From Paraburkholderia acidisoli (lineage in GTDB: Bacteria; Pseudomonadota; Gammaproteobacteria; Burkholderiales; Burkholderiaceae), in contig NZ_CP046913.1 in NCBI RefSeq assembly GCF_009789675.1, positions 1-64,000 of the forward strand: a DNA stretch of 64,000 nucleotides, in the 5' to 3' direction. Positions within the stretch are counted from its first letter, which is position 1; every line of letters starts with the position of its first letter. Made by a program: the position numbers and the translations under genes. Below are positions 40,637 through 53,122 of this stretch, one piece after another. The notes below the pieces were generated by a model. It searched no databases. It was given only the letters and a program-made list of their open reading frames with translations, and had not been told where the DNA came from.

Positions 40637-43150
40637 CTACTCGTCGATGCCGCCCGTGGCGGGCTTGGGCGGCGGCGCGAGCGTCGCCGCCGCCGCGTTG
40701 GCGGGGCGGCGCTGACGATGCGGGCCGGGGCCGAAATGGCGCGGCAGCGAGGCGGCTTCGGGGCGCGCCGCGTTGTTCGCGGTGCCGCCGTCCACGGCGT
40801 CGGTGGTGTCGGGCGCGTCCGGGCTAACCTGAGCGGCTGCGTTGACGCGCGATTTCGTGTTCGCGGCTTTGCCGTTTTTCGCCGATGAAGCCGCGCGCGG
40901 CGCGTTGGCGCTCGATGCGGCGTTTTCAGCCGCGGCGTTGGACGCGGCGGCGTCCGATGCGGCCGAAGCGGGCGCGGGCGGCGGCGCCGTCACGGGCACG
41001 GGCAGCGGCGTGAAACCGGCCGCGACCTTCACGGGCGTGGGCGCCGCGGCGGGCGCGACCGCGCTACCGGCCGAGGCGCCCGCAGCCGCGCTCGCCGCCG
41101 CCGCACCCGAAGCCGCAGATGCCGGTGCCGCCGAAGCCGGTGCCGAAGCGGGTACCCCCGCCGAAGCCGCGCCCGGCGCCGTGCCGATCTGCGGTGCGGA
41201 CGCATCTTCGGTGGCCGAAGCCGCGGCGGCCACGGCCGCCTGCTCCACGCCCGGCTTGAGGCGGTCCACCATCCAGTAATCGAGCACGCGCCGCGCGATC
41301 GGACCCGCGGACTGCGCGCCCCAGCCGCCGTTTTCGACGATCAGCGCCACCGCGATCTGCGGCTTTTCAGCCGGCGCGAACGCGATGAAGAGCGCGTGGT
41401 CGCGCAGCCGCTCGGCGAGCGCGTGCGCCTGATACTTGTTGCCTTGCAGCGAGAACACCTGCGCCGTGCCGGTCTTGCCCGCCGAGGTGTACGGCGCGTT
41501 CTTGAACACCTGGTACGCGGTACCGGACGGATTCATCGTCACGTTTTCCATGCCGCGCTTCACCACGTCGATGTCGGATTGCTTGACGTCGAGGCGGCCG
41601 CTTTCGCTCGGCACGGTCAGATGCTGCGCCTTCGTGATCGGATTCTCGATTTCCTTCACGAGGTGCGGCTTCATCAGAATGCCGTTGTCGGCGAGCGTGG
41701 CCGTGGCGTGCGCGAGCTGCAGGATCGTGAACGAGTTGTAGCCCTGGCCGATGCCGAGACTGATCGTTTCGCCCTCGTACCACCGCTGCTGCTCGGGGCG
41801 GCGGTACGCCTTGCGCTTCCATTCGGTCGAAGGCAGGATGCCGCGCGCCTCGCCCGCGATGTCGATGCCGGTTAGCTGCCCGAAGCCCAGCGGCTTCATG
41901 AAGTTCGCGATGTTGTCCACGCCCAGATCGTGCGCGAGCATGAAGAAGTACGTGTCGTTCGACACCATGATCGCGCGGTTCATGTCGACCCAGCCCTGGC
42001 CCGAACGCACGTCGTTATTGAAGCGGTGGCCGCCGAACATGTAGTAGCCGGGGTCGGAGAAGCCCCAGCCCGGCGTGCGCTTGTGCAGAGTGAGCGCGGC
42101 GAGCGCCATGAACGGCTTGTAGGTCGAGCCCGGCGGATAGGTGCCGTGCAGCGGCCGGTTGAGCAGCGGGTGATCGGGCGAGTTGTTCAGCTCGTCCCAC
42201 GTTTGCTGGTCGATGCCGTCGACGAACGAATTCGGGTCGAAGCTCGGCGCCGAGACGAACGCGAGAATGTCGCCCGTGGACGGCTCGATCGCAACGAGCG
42301 CGCCGCGCTTGCCCGCGAACGCCTGCTCGGCCACCTGCTGCAAGCCGATGTCGAGCGAGAGCACGAGATTGTTGCCCGGCGTGGCCTGGGTGCGCGAGAG
42401 CGTGCGCACCGGGCGGCCGCCCGCCGTCACTTCCACTTCCTCGAAGCCCGTCAGGCCGTGCAGTTCGGTTTCGTAGCTCTGCTCGACGCCGATCTTGCCG
42501 ATGTAGTCGGTGCCGTTGTAGTTGTTCGCGTCGAGACGCGGATCGTAGTGCTCGGGATCGCTGTCGTTTTTATCGGAGAGATCGTCGATGCGGTCCTGAT
42601 CGCGCTGCGAAATCCGGCCGATATAGCCGATCACATGCGCGGCCGTCGGGCCGAGCGGGTATTGGCGGAACAGGCGCGCGCGCACTTCCACGCCGGGGAA
42701 GCGGAAGCGTTGCGCGGTGAAGCGCGCGACTTCGTCGTCGGTCAGGCGCGTGCGGATCGGCAGGCTCTCGAAGTTCTTGGAGTCTTCGAGCAGCTTCTTG
42801 AAGCGGCGCCGGTCGCGCTGGTCGATGGGGATCACGGTCGACAATTGGTCGATCGTGTTGTCCAGCGTGTCGGTGAGCTTCGAGGGCGTGATTTCGAGCG
42901 TGTACGCGGAGTAGTTCTTCGCGAGCACGACGCCGTTGCGGTCGGTGATGATGCCGCGGTTCGGCACGATCGGCGCGACGGAGATGCGGTTTTCGTCCGC
43001 CTGCAACGAGTACTTGCTGTGGTTCCAGACCTGCAGATAGAGGAAGCGGAAACCGATCAGCCCGAAGCAGACGAACACGAACAGCCCCGCCGCCGCGACG
43101 CGCAGGCGGAATTTCGAGAGCTGCTGCTGGGTGTCCTTGAATTCGGTCAT
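40637..43150 (-). CDS. mrdA: Penicillin-binding protein 2 with long Ala-rich tail
   Basis: PBP2 cross-links peptidoglycan during elongation. The 837-residue protein has one N-terminal membrane segment (about residues 17-37), a pedestal domain, and a transpeptidase domain with active site STYK (Ser342, Lys345), SND and KTGTAQ. The usual protein ends near residue 630-650; here about 180 further residues are Ala/Pro/Ser-rich and end in Pro/Arg. E. coli MrdA has 633 residues. Composition suggests a disordered periplasmic tail. It lies between mreD and rodA. Confidence 0.96.
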   Translation of the reverse strand: MTEFKDTQQQLSKFRLRVAAAGLFVFVCFGLIGFRFLYLQVWNHSKYSLQADENRISVAPIVPNRGIITDRNGVVLAKNYSAYTLEITPSKLTDTLDNTIDQLSTVIPIDQRDRRRFKKLLEDSKNFESLPIRTRLTDDEVARFTAQRFRFPGVEVRARLFRQYPLGPTAAHVIGYIGRISQRDQDRIDDLSDKNDSDPEHYDPRLDANNYNGTDYIGKIGVEQSYETELHGLTGFEEVEVTAGGRPVRTLSRTQATPGNNLVLSLDIGLQQVAEQAFAGKRGALVAIEPSTGDILAFVSAPSFDPNSFVDGIDQQTWDELNNSPDHPLLNRPLHGTYPPGSTYKPFMALAALTLHKRTPGWGFSDPGYYMFGGHRFNNDVRSGQGWVDMNRAIMVSNDTYFFMLAHDLGVDNIANFMKPLGFGQLTGIDIAGEARGILPSTEWKRKAYRRPEQQRWYEGETISLGIGQGYNSFTILQLAHATATLADNGILMKPHLVKEIENPITKAQHLTVPSESGRLDVKQSDIDVVKRGMENVTMNPSGTAYQVFKNAPYTSAGKTGTAQVFSLQGNKYQAHALAERLRDHALFIAFAPAEKPQIAVALIVENGGWGAQSAGPIARRVLDYWMVDRLKPGVEQAAVAAAASATEDASAPQIGTAPGAASAGVPASAPASAAPASAASGAAAASAAAGASAGSAVAPAAAPTPVKVAAGFTPLPVPVTAPPPAPASAASDAAASNAAAENAASSANAPRAASSAKNGKAANTKSRVNAAAQVSPDAPDTTDAVDGGTANNAARPEAASLPRHFGPGPHRQRRPANAAAATLAPPPKPATGGIDE

Positions 43151-43165
43151 GCTGTCAGGCCCGGA

Positions 43166-43197
43166 CCCCGCGTTTCCGTGTGTGCGGAACGCCGGGG
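43166..43197 (-). other. Hairpin between mreD and mrdA
   Basis: In the minus-strand RNA, CCCCGGCGTTCCG pairs with CGGAAACGCGGGG with two bulges, 16 bases before the mrdA ATG. No U tract follows. It could act as a processing or translational control element. Confidence 0.35.
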
Positions 43198-43253
43198 CGG
43201 AGTGCGTAAGAAGTAGTCAAGCCAGTCTTCCCGCGGCAAGCGGCGCGCGCCGC

Positions 43254-43766
43254 TCAGATCGGCCGCGTGTCGTCGGGATCGACGGGACGGCGCTGCGGCA
43301 ACAGCAGCAGCACGCTCGCGATCGGCCAGAGCACGGCTTCGACGAAGCCGCTGATGAGATAACCCCAGCCAGGAAACGATGCGCCCATCAGCAGGCGGAT
43401 CACGAAGGGCACGAGCTGCGCGCCCACGAGCAACGGCATGACGGCGAACATCTGCAGGCCGAGCGACATCCACAGCACGCGGCGATGAATCGTGATCGCG
43501 CCGTACGAAAGCAGCGTGTAGGCGAGCGCGTGCTCGCCGAGCAGGTTCGCGTTGTGCACGTCCATCAGCAGCCCGAGCAGGAACGCCACGCCCATGCCCA
43601 CCTTGCGCGGCTGGTGGATGTTCCAGAACAGCAGCACGAGCGCGACGAAGTCGGGCACGCTGGCCAGCTTGCCCCACGGCAGCAGGTTCAGCAGGAACGC
43701 GGCCGCGAGACTGAAACCGATGAAGTACGGATTGACCGGCTGAAGAATGTATTGCGGACGCGGCAT
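43254..43766 (-). CDS. mreD: Rod shape-determining protein MreD
   Basis: An integral membrane elongasome protein of 170 residues with about five hydrophobic segments and the conserved region KVGMGVAFLLGLLMDVHNA followed by GEHALAYTLLSY. The ATG at 43766 shares one base with the mreC stop (TGATG), which implies coupled translation. Confidence 0.93.
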   Translation of the reverse strand: MPRPQYILQPVNPYFIGFSLAAAFLLNLLPWGKLASVPDFVALVLLFWNIHQPRKVGMGVAFLLGLLMDVHNANLLGEHALAYTLLSYGAITIHRRVLWMSLGLQMFAVMPLLVGAQLVPFVIRLLMGASFPGWGYLISGFVEAVLWPIASVLLLLPQRRPVDPDDTRPI

Positions 43767-44875
43767 CAACGGCCCCCTTGCGCGGCGGGCTTGGCGGCCG
43801 GTTTGGCTTCGGTCTTCGCTTCCGGCTTTGCTCCGGCCTTGCCTTCGGCCGGTTTCGCCGCGGCCGGCGCGGGCGCGGCCTGCGCGGCGGAAGCGCCTGC
43901 CGGCGCGGCGGCCTTCTTCGCGTCTTCGGCTTTCTTGTCGGCGGCTTTGTCGTTCTTCGCGGCGCTCTTGGCGCCCTTTTTCTTGTCCTTCGCCTCGGCG
44001 GCCGCGGCGGCTTCCTCGGCCACGATCGGGTTCGGCGGGACCTGCGGCACGAAATGCAGCACCAGCACGTCGCGCGCGCCGCGCACGGCGGCGAGCGGCT
44101 GGCAGACCACGCGCGCGAATGCCGTGTCGGCCTGCTTGTCCACGCGCAGCACCTTCGCGACCGGCAGACCTTGCGGATACACGCCGTCGAGCCCGCTCGT
44201 GACGAGTTCGTCGCCCGTCTGCAGGTCGGCGCTGATCGGTACGAAACGCAGGTCGAGCAGGTCGCCCTTGGCGGTGCCGTAGATCACGCTGCGCAGGCCC
44301 GTGCGGACGACTTCCACCGGCACGGCCTGATCTTTATCGGTGACGAGCGAGACTTCGGACTGCATGGGGAACACGCGCGTGACCTGGCCGATCACGCCGT
44401 CTTCGGTGACCACGGGCGAGCCGTTCTGCACGCCTTGCTGCGAGCCGCCGCCGATCACGACCTTCTGCGTGAACGGGTCGCGCGTGTCGTACTGGATCTC
44501 GGCGGGCGTGGTGGGCGTGCCGATATGCTGCGACAGTTGCAGCAGCGCGCGCAGGTGCGCGTTCTCGGCGGCGAGCGACACGGCCTGGTTGGCCTGCTGC
44601 GAAAGCTGGAGATTGCGCGTCTGAAGCTGCGTGTTTTCCGCGCGCAGCGTGGAACTCGTCACGGCCAGATCGGCGGCGCCCATAAAGAGGTCGCGCGGCA
44701 CGAGGGCCGCGCGTTGCAGCGGATAGAGCCCCGCGCCGAGCACGCCGCGCACGATCTCGAGCGTCTTGAAACGGGCGTCGGAGACCAGAAGCGCGATCGA
44801 CAGCACGACGAAGAAGATCAGCCGTGCGAGTGCCGAAGGGCCTTGCTTGAACAGGGGCGGCGGACTGTATTCCAT
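43766..44875 (-). CDS. mreC: Rod shape-determining protein MreC
   Basis: MreC is a bitopic protein linking MreB to the periplasmic synthases. The 369-residue product has one membrane segment (about residues 14-34), a coiled-coil (about 65-110) and a beta domain with VVTEDGVIGQVTRVFPMQSEV. After about residue 280 the tail becomes Ala/Lys/Pro-rich (KAADKKAEDAKKAAAPAGA), longer than in E. coli, and is probably disordered. mreD overlaps its stop. Confidence 0.95.
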   Translation of the reverse strand: MEYSPPPLFKQGPSALARLIFFVVLSIALLVSDARFKTLEIVRGVLGAGLYPLQRAALVPRDLFMGAADLAVTSSTLRAENTQLQTRNLQLSQQANQAVSLAAENAHLRALLQLSQHIGTPTTPAEIQYDTRDPFTQKVVIGGGSQQGVQNGSPVVTEDGVIGQVTRVFPMQSEVSLVTDKDQAVPVEVVRTGLRSVIYGTAKGDLLDLRFVPISADLQTGDELVTSGLDGVYPQGLPVAKVLRVDKQADTAFARVVCQPLAAVRGARDVLVLHFVPQVPPNPIVAEEAAAAAEAKDKKKGAKSAAKNDKAADKKAEDAKKAAAPAGASAAQAAPAPAAAKPAEGKAGAKPEAKTEAKPAAKPAAQGGR

Positions 44876-45052
44876 GGTCGGCGCCGGGGGCGTGTACGGT
44901 TCGGTGAAACAGGAGATGATGCAGCGGCGCCCCGAAGGACGCCCCGGCGCAGCACTTCGTTGCGGGCGGCGCGGCGGCGGCGGAACCGCCGGGCCTGCGG
45001 CGGCGCGCCGGACTCAGCGCGCCACGGTGCGCCCGCAGCGAAGGCGAGGCGC

Positions 45053-46096
<1,044 letters not shown>

Positions 46097-46565
46097 TCAA
46101 AAATCCTGTCTCGCTTGTGGCCGTCCTTCCAGATGCCTGGACAAGGGCGGCAGCGGAAAAAATAACAGCCTCAGGGCGGGCGCAGCGCGCCGCCGCGAAA
46201 GCACCCCGGAAACACGCAAGGGGCGCCGCATGGGGCGCGCCGTCGGTCAAACGAAGGGGCCTGAGACTGCGGGGATGGTTACCGGAAGGCAGCCTGGTTG
46301 CGCTGCCCCGCGCTGCCCTTTGCGTGCTGCTTTGAGTCCTTTCTGGCCGTATCGTTCTACGTACGGAACTGAAAGGCGGGCGCAAGGCGGTCCGGGTTTG
46401 GGTCGAACGCGTAATGATACCTTATAATTTTGCCTGTTTTGCAGGATCCGGCCGGCAGTTTTTGACCTCGTCGAAGCTTTCGTCCACAGCCGGATCAGGC
46501 GCGATAAACCGCTGTTGCAGCACTGGATTTCCCGCACTGCCGCAGCCATTTTTTCCGGTGACCGC
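46097..46565. other. Divergent region between mreB and gatC
   Basis: A 469-base control region for two divergent operons. A candidate gatC promoter with a perfect TATAAT is at 46398-46428. The mreB promoter was not located. No gene is evident. Confidence 0.45.
46398..46428 (+). promoter_or_regulatory. Candidate promoter of gatCAB
   Basis: A perfect TATAAT (46423-46428) is preceded by TTGGGT at a long 19-base spacing. The -10 box is in an AT-rich island within GC-rich DNA, which supports a real promoter although the -35 is poor. Confidence 0.5.
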
Positions 46566-46865
46566 ATGGCCCTGACCCTGAACGATGTGAAGCGAATCGC
46601 GCATCTCGCGCGCCTCGAACTGGCCGACGCCGAAGCCGGCAACACGCTCGAACGCCTGAACGACTTCTTTGGCCTCGTCGAGCAGATGCAGGCCGTGGAC
46701 ACGACCGGCATCGCGCCGCTCGCGCACCCGATCGAGCAGATCGAGGATGTTGCGCTGCGTCTGCGCGAAGACGCCGTGACCGAAATCGTCGACCGCGAGG
46801 CGCTGCAACGTCCGGCGCCCGCGGTACAGGACGGACTTTACCTCGTGCCGCGCGTGATTGAGTAA
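46566..46865 (+). CDS. gatC: Asp-tRNA(Asn)/Glu-tRNA(Gln) amidotransferase subunit C
   Basis: The small stabilising subunit of GatCAB, which converts Glu-tRNA(Gln) and/or Asp-tRNA(Asn) to the correct amidated forms. The 99-residue protein begins [19 protein letters not shown] and ends in the extended segment that wraps GatA. The ATG at 46566 is the family start; the frame is open 17 codons earlier. gatA follows after 224 bases without a recognised gene. Confidence 0.95.
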   Translation: MALTLNDVKRIAHLARLELADAEAGNTLERLNDFFGLVEQMQAVDTTGIAPLAHPIEQIEDVALRLREDAVTEIVDREALQRPAPAVQDGLYLVPRVIE

Positions 46866-47089
46866 ACGCTGAGCATTTTTTAGCTTTTTTCGAAATCCTT
46901 CGAGTCGTCGGAACGATTCGAAAAACGGCACGGACTCCGAAGTTTTCGCGCGGTTTCGCGGGCGTTTTAAGAACGTTTCGAAACGCGCGCCCCGCAAACC
47001 GGGCGTGCGCCGCAAAGACCGCGGCCGCGCCGCGCAGGAGCCGCCGGATATCGCCGGTTACACCGTGACGCTCTTCCAGGAATCACGCA

Positions 47090-48580
<1,491 letters not shown>

Positions 48581-48583
48581 AGC

Positions 48584-50059
48584 ATGAGCACACAGTGGGA
48601 AGTCGTTATCGGTCTCGAGACGCACGCGCAGTTGTCGACCGTCTCCAAGATCTTTTCGGGCGCGTCCACGCAATTCGGCGCGGCGCCCAACTCGCAGGCC
48701 TGCCCCGTGGATCTCGCGCTGCCGGGCGTGCTGCCGGTGATGAACCGCGGCGCCGTGGAGCGCGCGATCCGCTTCGGTCTCGCCATCGGTTCGACCATCG
48801 CGCCGCGCAGCATCTTCGCGCGCAAGAACTACTTCTACCCCGACCTGCCGAAGGGCTATCAGATCAGCCAGTACGAGATTCCGGTCGTGCAGGGCGGTCA
48901 GATCACGATCCAGGTGCCGGCCAACGAAAAGGCGGGCAAGGAAGCGTACGAAAAGACCGTCAACCTCACGCGCGCGCATCTGGAAGAAGACGCGGGCAAG
49001 TCGCTGCACGAAGACTTCGCGGGCATGACCGGTATCGACCTGAATCGCGCCGGCACGCCGCTGCTCGAAATCGTTACGGAACCTGAAATGCGCAGCGCCG
49101 CGGAAGCGGTCGCCTACGCGAAGTCGCTGCACACGCTCGTGGTGTGGCTCGGCATCTGTGACGGCAACATGCAGGAAGGCTCGTTCCGCTGCGACGCGAA
49201 CGTCTCCGTGCGCCCGGTCGGCCAGAAGGAATTCGGCACGCGCGCCGAGATCAAGAACCTGAACTCGTTCCGCTTCCTCGAAGAAGCCATCCAGTACGAA
49301 GTGCGCCGTCAGATCGAGCTGATCGAAGACGGCGGCACGGTGGTGCAGGAAACGCGCCTTTACGACCCGGACAAGCGCGAAACGCGCTCGATGCGCAGCA
49401 AGGAAGACGCGCACGATTACCGTTACTTCCCCGACCCCGACCTGATGCCGCTCGTGATCGACGCGGCGTGGGTCGAGCGCGTGAAGGGCGAGATGCCCGA
49501 ATTGCCGGCCACGATGCAGTCGCGTTTCGTCGAGCAATACGGCGTGACGGCGTACGACGCGAACGTGCTCACCTCGAGCAAGGCGATGGCCGCGTACTTC
49601 GAAGCGGTCGTGGCGAAGGCGGGTGCGGCGCAGGCCAAGGCCGCCGCGAACTGGCTGATGGGCGAAGTCTCGTCGCAATTGAACCGCGAAGGGCTGGAGA
49701 TCGCCGCTTCGCCGGTCTCGGCCGCGCAGTTCGCGCTGCTGCTCGCGCGCATTGCCGACGGCACCATCTCGAACAAGATCGCCAAGGAAATCTTCCAGGC
49801 GATGTGGGACGAGAAGGCCACCGACGAAGGCGCGGTCGACCGCATTGTCGAGGCGAAGGGGCTCAAGCAGATTTCGGACACCGGCGCGCTCGAAGCGATC
49901 ATCGACGAAGTGCTCGCCGCGAACGCGAAGTCGGTCGAGGAGTTCCGCGCGGGCAAGGAAAAGGCGTTCAACGCGCTGATCGGCCAGGCGATGAAGGCCA
50001 CCAAGGGCAAGGCGAACCCGCAGCAGGTCAACGAGTTGCTCAAGAAGAAGCTCGGCTGA
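48584..50059 (+). CDS. gatB: GatCAB amidotransferase subunit B
   Basis: GatB binds the misacylated tRNA and activates its side chain with ATP. The 491-residue protein starts [13 protein letters not shown], has the signature [19 protein letters not shown] and a C-terminal YqeY-like helical domain that binds tRNA. It immediately follows gatA. Confidence 0.98.
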   Translation: MSTQWEVVIGLETHAQLSTVSKIFSGASTQFGAAPNSQACPVDLALPGVLPVMNRGAVERAIRFGLAIGSTIAPRSIFARKNYFYPDLPKGYQISQYEIPVVQGGQITIQVPANEKAGKEAYEKTVNLTRAHLEEDAGKSLHEDFAGMTGIDLNRAGTPLLEIVTEPEMRSAAEAVAYAKSLHTLVVWLGICDGNMQEGSFRCDANVSVRPVGQKEFGTRAEIKNLNSFRFLEEAIQYEVRRQIELIEDGGTVVQETRLYDPDKRETRSMRSKEDAHDYRYFPDPDLMPLVIDAAWVERVKGEMPELPATMQSRFVEQYGVTAYDANVLTSSKAMAAYFEAVVAKAGAAQAKAAANWLMGEVSSQLNREGLEIAASPVSAAQFALLLARIADGTISNKIAKEIFQAMWDEKATDEGAVDRIVEAKGLKQISDTGALEAIIDEVLAANAKSVEEFRAGKEKAFNALIGQAMKATKGKANPQQVNELLKKKLG

Positions 50060-50149
50060 GCGGGCAAGACAAGCGGTTGGCAGTCGACGAAGGCGGCGTT
50101 GCGCGTGACGTGTGACGCCGCCTCGTCGTTTCAGAACGAGGTGAACAGC

Positions 50150-51022
50150 ATGCCGAAAACCCCGAACTCCGACGCGAAACTCGACGCGCGCGTGAACGCG
50201 CTGCTCGACGACTACCGCGTGCCGTTTTTCGGCGACAAGAAAGCGCAGAAGTTCGCGCTCGACGCGCTCGATCCGGGCGCGAAGCCGTTCTCGACGGGCA
50301 GCAAGGACAGCGACCGCGACCGTCTTTCCGACATCGGCAACCGGCTCGACGTGCAGCAGGAACGCCTGCACGCGCAGCGTCATCAGCGTGTGCTGCTGGT
50401 GCTGCAAGGCATGGACACGAGCGGCAAGGACGGCACGATCCGCGGCGTGTTCCACGAAGTGGATCCGCTCGGGCTGCGCATCGTGCCGTTTCGCGCGCCC
50501 ACGGCCATCGAGGCGGCGCACGACTTTCTCTGGCGCGTGCACGCGCAGACGCCGGCCGCCGGCGAACTTGCGATCTTCAATCGCAGCCATTACGAAGACG
50601 TACTGGTGCCGCGCGTGATGGAGCAGATCGATCAGGCCGAATGCGAGCGCCGCTATCGCCAGATTCGCGAGTTCGAAGCCATGCTCGCGGAGAACGGCAC
50701 GACCATCGTGAAGTGCATGCTGCACATCTCGAAGGACGAGCAGAAGCGCCGCCTGCAGGCACGCATCGACGACGAAACGAAGCACTGGAAGTTCGATCTC
50801 TCCGACCTCGAGGCGCGCCAGCACTGGGACGCGTACCAGGCCGCGTACCGCGATCTGCTCGCGGCCACCTCCACCGAATGCGCGCCGTGGTACGTGGTGC
50901 CCGCCGACTCCAAGACGCATCGCAACGTGATGGTGGCCGAGCTGCTGCTGCGCCTCATGGAAGGCCTCAAGCTCGAATATCCGCCGGGCAAGCCCGAACT
51001 GAAGGGCGTGAAGGTCGACTGA
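50150..51022 (+). CDS. Polyphosphate kinase 2 family protein
   Basis: A PPK2-type enzyme that transfers phosphate between polyphosphate and nucleotides. The 290-residue protein has the Walker A GMDTSGKDGTIRGVF, the Walker B-like NRSHYEDVLVPRV and the lid region DETKHWKFDLSDLEAR. Length and lid suggest the single-domain class that phosphorylates AMP or ADP. The ATG at 50150 gives MPKTPNSDAK; it lies 90 bases after gatB. Confidence 0.9.
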   Translation: MPKTPNSDAKLDARVNALLDDYRVPFFGDKKAQKFALDALDPGAKPFSTGSKDSDRDRLSDIGNRLDVQQERLHAQRHQRVLLVLQGMDTSGKDGTIRGVFHEVDPLGLRIVPFRAPTAIEAAHDFLWRVHAQTPAAGELAIFNRSHYEDVLVPRVMEQIDQAECERRYRQIREFEAMLAENGTTIVKCMLHISKDEQKRRLQARIDDETKHWKFDLSDLEARQHWDAYQAAYRDLLAATSTECAPWYVVPADSKTHRNVMVAELLLRLMEGLKLEYPPGKPELKGVKVD

Positions 51023-51132
51023 GCGCCGCCCGAACTCACGCTCGAATCGCGCTGGAATCCCGCTCGATTCGAGCGCAAACCGGACGCACCCGCCTCGCCC
51101 GCCGAGGCAACCCAAAACAAGAGGAAAACACC

Positions 51133-51912
51133 ATGTTCCGTGTGATCACCGCGAATCTGAACGGCATCCGTTCGGCGGCGAAGAAGGGCTTTTTCGAGTG
51201 GTTCGGCGAGCAGAAAGCCGACGTGCTCTGCGTGCAGGAAATCAAGTGCTCGCAGGACGACATGACGCCCGAATTTCTCGCGCCGCACGACTTCAAGGGC
51301 TATTTCCAGCATGCGGTGAAGAAGGGCTACAGCGGCGCGGGCGTGTACTCGCGCCACGAGCCGGACGACGTGATCATCGGCTTCGGCAGCGCCGAATTCG
51401 ATCCCGAAGGCCGCTATGTGGAAACGCGTTACGGCAAGCTCTCGGTGATCTCGGTGTACGTGCCGTCGGGGTCGAGCGGCGAGGAGCGCCAGGCCGCGAA
51501 GTACCGCTTCATGGACGAATTCATGCCGCATCTGGCCGAACTCGCGCAGGAGCGGGAAGTGATCGTGTGCGGCGACGTGAACATCGTCCACAAGGAAATC
51601 GACATCAAGAACTGGAAGGGCAACCAGAAGAACTCGGGTTGCCTGCCCGAAGAGCGCGCGTGGCTCACGAAACTGTTCGACGACGTGGGTTATGTGGACG
51701 TGTTCCGCACGCTCGACACGCGCGCCGAGCAGTACACGTGGTGGAGCAACCGCGGTCAGGCCTACGCGAAGAACGTGGGGTGGCGTATCGATTACCAGAT
51801 CGCCACGCCGGGCGTCGGGCACACGGCGAAGAAAACGTCGATCTTCAAGGACATCAAGTTCAGCGACCACGCGCCGCTGACGATCGACTACGACTACAAG
51901 GTGAAGGGCTGA
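51133..51912 (+). CDS. xth: Exodeoxyribonuclease III
   Basis: An exo/AP-endonuclease for base-excision repair. The 259-residue protein has FRVITANLNGIRSA (metal-binding Asn), LCVQEIKC (Glu), VCGDVNIVH (Asp, Asn) and the final SDHAPLTIDYD with the catalytic His. The ATG at 51133 is preceded by GAGGAAAA. It follows the PPK2 gene by 110 bases in the same direction and converges with the M48 protease gene. Confidence 0.96.
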   Translation: MFRVITANLNGIRSAAKKGFFEWFGEQKADVLCVQEIKCSQDDMTPEFLAPHDFKGYFQHAVKKGYSGAGVYSRHEPDDVIIGFGSAEFDPEGRYVETRYGKLSVISVYVPSGSSGEERQAAKYRFMDEFMPHLAELAQEREVIVCGDVNIVHKEIDIKNWKGNQKNSGCLPEERAWLTKLFDDVGYVDVFRTLDTRAEQYTWWSNRGQAYAKNVGWRIDYQIATPGVGHTAKKTSIFKDIKFSDHAPLTIDYDYKVKG

Positions 51913-51943
51913 CCTTGGCGCGCGCGCCGCACTGCGGGCGCGC

Positions 51944-53122
51944 TCATTGCCCGGCGAGCTTGCGCCGTTGCGGCGCGGCCATGCCTTCGTAGTCGGGCAG
52001 CGCGTCGAGCGGTTTGCCGATGGCCTTGGCGTAGAGCGGCATCATGTCCGCGAGCCGTTTGGCGATGTCGGCGCGGCGCGCGGGCGTGTACGGATGCACG
52101 TAGATGAAGCCCTGATCGCGGTCGGCGCGCGTGGCCACCGCGAGTTTGTCCCACAGCGTGAGCGCCGCGCGCGGGTCGAAACCGGCGCGCGCGGCGATGT
52201 CGCCGCCGATCACGTCGGCTTCGGTTTCGTCGGCGCGGCCGTAGTGCATTTCCACCAGTTGCGAGCCGATCCCGAGCGGAAACACGCCGAGGTCGGCGAG
52301 ACCGAACAACTGCGGCACGCTGCCCGATTCGATCTGCGCGGCCTGTTGCTCGCCGAGGCGTTCGCGCACGTGCTCGCGCACCGCATGCGCGATCTCGTGG
52401 CCGAGCAGCATGCCGAATTCGTTGTCGTTGAGCTTCACGCGGTCGAGCAGGCCGCCGTACACGACGATCTTGCCGCCCGGCAGGCAGTACATGCGGATGT
52501 CCGTCGAGCGGATCACCGCGACTTCCCACTTCCAGTTCTTGACGCGATCGCTCCACTTGAGCGCATACGGCGCAAGCCGGTCGACGAACGCGCGCACGCG
52601 CTGCACGCGCGGGTCGCTATCGGCATAAAGACGGTTCGAATGGGCCGCGCCGCGCACGATTTCGTTGAATTCGGAGGCGGCCTGCGCCTCCAGCATCGGC
52701 GAGGGAATCAGGTTGCGATACACGGCGCTGTTGCCGAAGCGCACGACGCGGCCGGTGTTCGGCGCGATGGCGGCGGCGGGCGCGCTGGTCGCGGCCGGGC
52801 TGGAACCGGCGCCGGCATTCGTGCTCGGCATGGTGCCCGGGTTCGCGCCCGTGATCGCGCTGGCGGCGCTGTTGACCGAAGGTGCATCGGCGCTCGACGG
52901 CAACGCGGCTGCCGCACTGGTCGCGCTCGTGGCGGCGGGGTTGTCGGCGGCGAGCGCCACGCGCCACGCGGGCAGCGCGGCGGCCAGCACCAGCATTCGG
53001 GTCAGCACCTCGGCCGCGGCGCGTGCGACAACGCGCCCCCGCCGCCGCGTGTTGCGGTGCGGAACGTGCGGCGGCACGGCGTCTTTCACGGTGCCTGGCA
53101 CGGTAGTCGGGTGCTGCGTCAC
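51944..53122 (-). CDS. M48-family metallopeptidase (exported)
   Basis: A 392-residue zinc protease. After an N-terminal hydrophobic segment (TRMLVLAAALPAWRVALAAD, likely a signal) comes an Ala/Ser-rich stretch, then the M48 domain with zinc motif HEIAHAVREH and third-ligand region ETEADVIGG. The resemblance is to BepA/LoiP-type proteases that act on outer-membrane assembly. The GTG start at 53122 overlaps the transporter stop by four bases (GTGA) and has GGAG upstream; no ATG is better placed. Confidence 0.85.
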   Translation of the reverse strand: MTQHPTTVPGTVKDAVPPHVPHRNTRRRGRVVARAAAEVLTRMLVLAAALPAWRVALAADNPAATSATSAAAALPSSADAPSVNSAASAITGANPGTMPSTNAGAGSSPAATSAPAAAIAPNTGRVVRFGNSAVYRNLIPSPMLEAQAASEFNEIVRGAAHSNRLYADSDPRVQRVRAFVDRLAPYALKWSDRVKNWKWEVAVIRSTDIRMYCLPGGKIVVYGGLLDRVKLNDNEFGMLLGHEIAHAVREHVRERLGEQQAAQIESGSVPQLFGLADLGVFPLGIGSQLVEMHYGRADETEADVIGGDIAARAGFDPRAALTLWDKLAVATRADRDQGFIYVHPYTPARRADIAKRLADMMPLYAKAIGKPLDALPDYEGMAAPQRRKLAGQ

